Positions 43,638 through 43,761 of a stretch of DNA of 43,761 nucleotides are shown here, piece after piece (positions within the stretch are counted from its first letter, which is position 1; each line of letters opens with the position of its first letter). The notes beneath the pieces are model-generated. The model searched no databases, was not told where the DNA came from, and saw only the letters and a list, made by a program, of their open reading frames with translations. Source of the DNA: Calothrix sp. FI2-JRJ7 (GTDB taxonomy: Bacteria; Cyanobacteriota; Cyanobacteriia; Cyanobacteriales; Nostocaceae); assembly GCA_019359675.1 (NCBI GenBank), contig JAHHGX010000030.1:1-43761 (forward strand), read 5' to 3'. A program made the position numbers and the translations under genes.

Positions 43638-43761
43638 TACAGCAGATTGCGGGTAAATGAGGTACAATTATAATTGGTGCATCAATTACGATAATGAAAG
43701 CTTACTCCATCGACTTCCGGTTAAAAATTGTTCAAGCCTACGAGCAAGGGGACACTTCAAT
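43638..43761 (+). mobile_element. Left end of an IS630-type element (partial)
   Basis: TACAGCAGATTGCGGGTAAA begins at 43638 and matches the ends of the 164-bp MITE at 5118-5281. A transposase start follows at 43694. The element begins nine bases after the preceding terminator. The right end lies outside the window. Confidence 0.75.
43694..43761 (+). CDS. IS630-type transposase N-terminus (partial)
   Basis: ATG 43694 opens MKAYSIDFRLKIVQAYEQGD, the helix-turn-helix opening of cyanobacterial IS630-type transposases (MKAYS-DFR-KIV-AYE-GDTS pattern). The frame runs off the window. Its catalytic DDE domain cannot be seen. The terminal repeat just upstream supports the call. Confidence 0.8.
   Translation, partial: MKAYSIDFRLKIVQAYEQGDTS

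Noticed and set aside
1-43761. tRNA, rRNA or riboswitch
   Set aside because: No T-loop GGTTCGAATCC-type sequence with matching arms, no rRNA-like stretch and no recognisable riboswitch core was found by reading; a covariance-model scan would be decisive.

Overview
The window looks like chromosomal DNA of a filamentous, probably heterocyst-forming (Nostocales-type) cyanobacterium. The clues are MenH for phylloquinone synthesis, Ser/Thr kinases including one fused to a GUN4 domain, a CHASE3/PAS/GAF histidine kinase, Uma2 and DUF4058 families, a pentapeptide-repeat protein, AT-rich spacers full of small palindromic repeats, and a strongly over-represented GC-rich palindrome. That palindrome is GGCGCC (about 65 copies by eye), not the usual cyanobacterial HIP1 octamer GCGATCGC, which I did not find. 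A genus cannot be assigned from this alone. I found no rRNA, tRNA or CRISPR array.

Layout. 1-7.2 kb is accessory and eroded: a possible transposase start at the left edge, a frameshifted GUN4 remnant, a pentapeptide-repeat protein, a DUF4870 membrane protein, then a compact three-gene unit (GNAT; membrane metallopeptidase fused to a second GNAT; ThuA-like conserved protein). A scar of tandem duplication follows, with three miniature elements, a SUKH/SMI1-KNR4 protein, a DUF4058 protein and a small peptide that may be a RiPP precursor. 7.6-16.1 kb holds HdeD, two unknown proteins, lysS, a seven-bladed WD40 protein, an HtrA-type protease, a His-rich CsoR/InrS-type metal sensor and menH. 16.2-21.2 kb holds two large histidine kinases in tandem and in the same frame; the second has lost its 5' end. 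21.4-28.5 kb holds a lambda-R-like muralytic enzyme, Uma2, yebC, a sugar-binding lipoprotein, a dead kinase, an unknown helical protein and typA. 28.9-37.7 kb holds a kinase-GUN4 fusion, small genes, prs, a transmembrane Ser/Thr kinase with a PPC-like outer domain, bioD, an M20 amidohydrolase and a papain-like protein. 38.2-43.8 kb holds a protein with five 19-residue GIRPI repeats, uvrB with a LexA box just before its start, Uma2, an internally deleted GMC oxidoreductase, a holin-like membrane protein, a Pmp3/YqaE protein and the start of an IS630-type element.

Housekeeping genes (lysS, yebC, typA, prs, bioD, uvrB, menH) are scattered singly and rarely share operons, as is usual in such genomes. 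Signalling genes dominate the rest. Decay is conspicuous: at least five broken genes (GUN4 domain, DUF4058/ThuA chimera, kinase, frameshifted small gene, GMC oxidoreductase) plus one truncated kinase. Several families of short hairpin repeats recur between genes, including a 164-bp element whose ends match the IS630-type end at the right edge.
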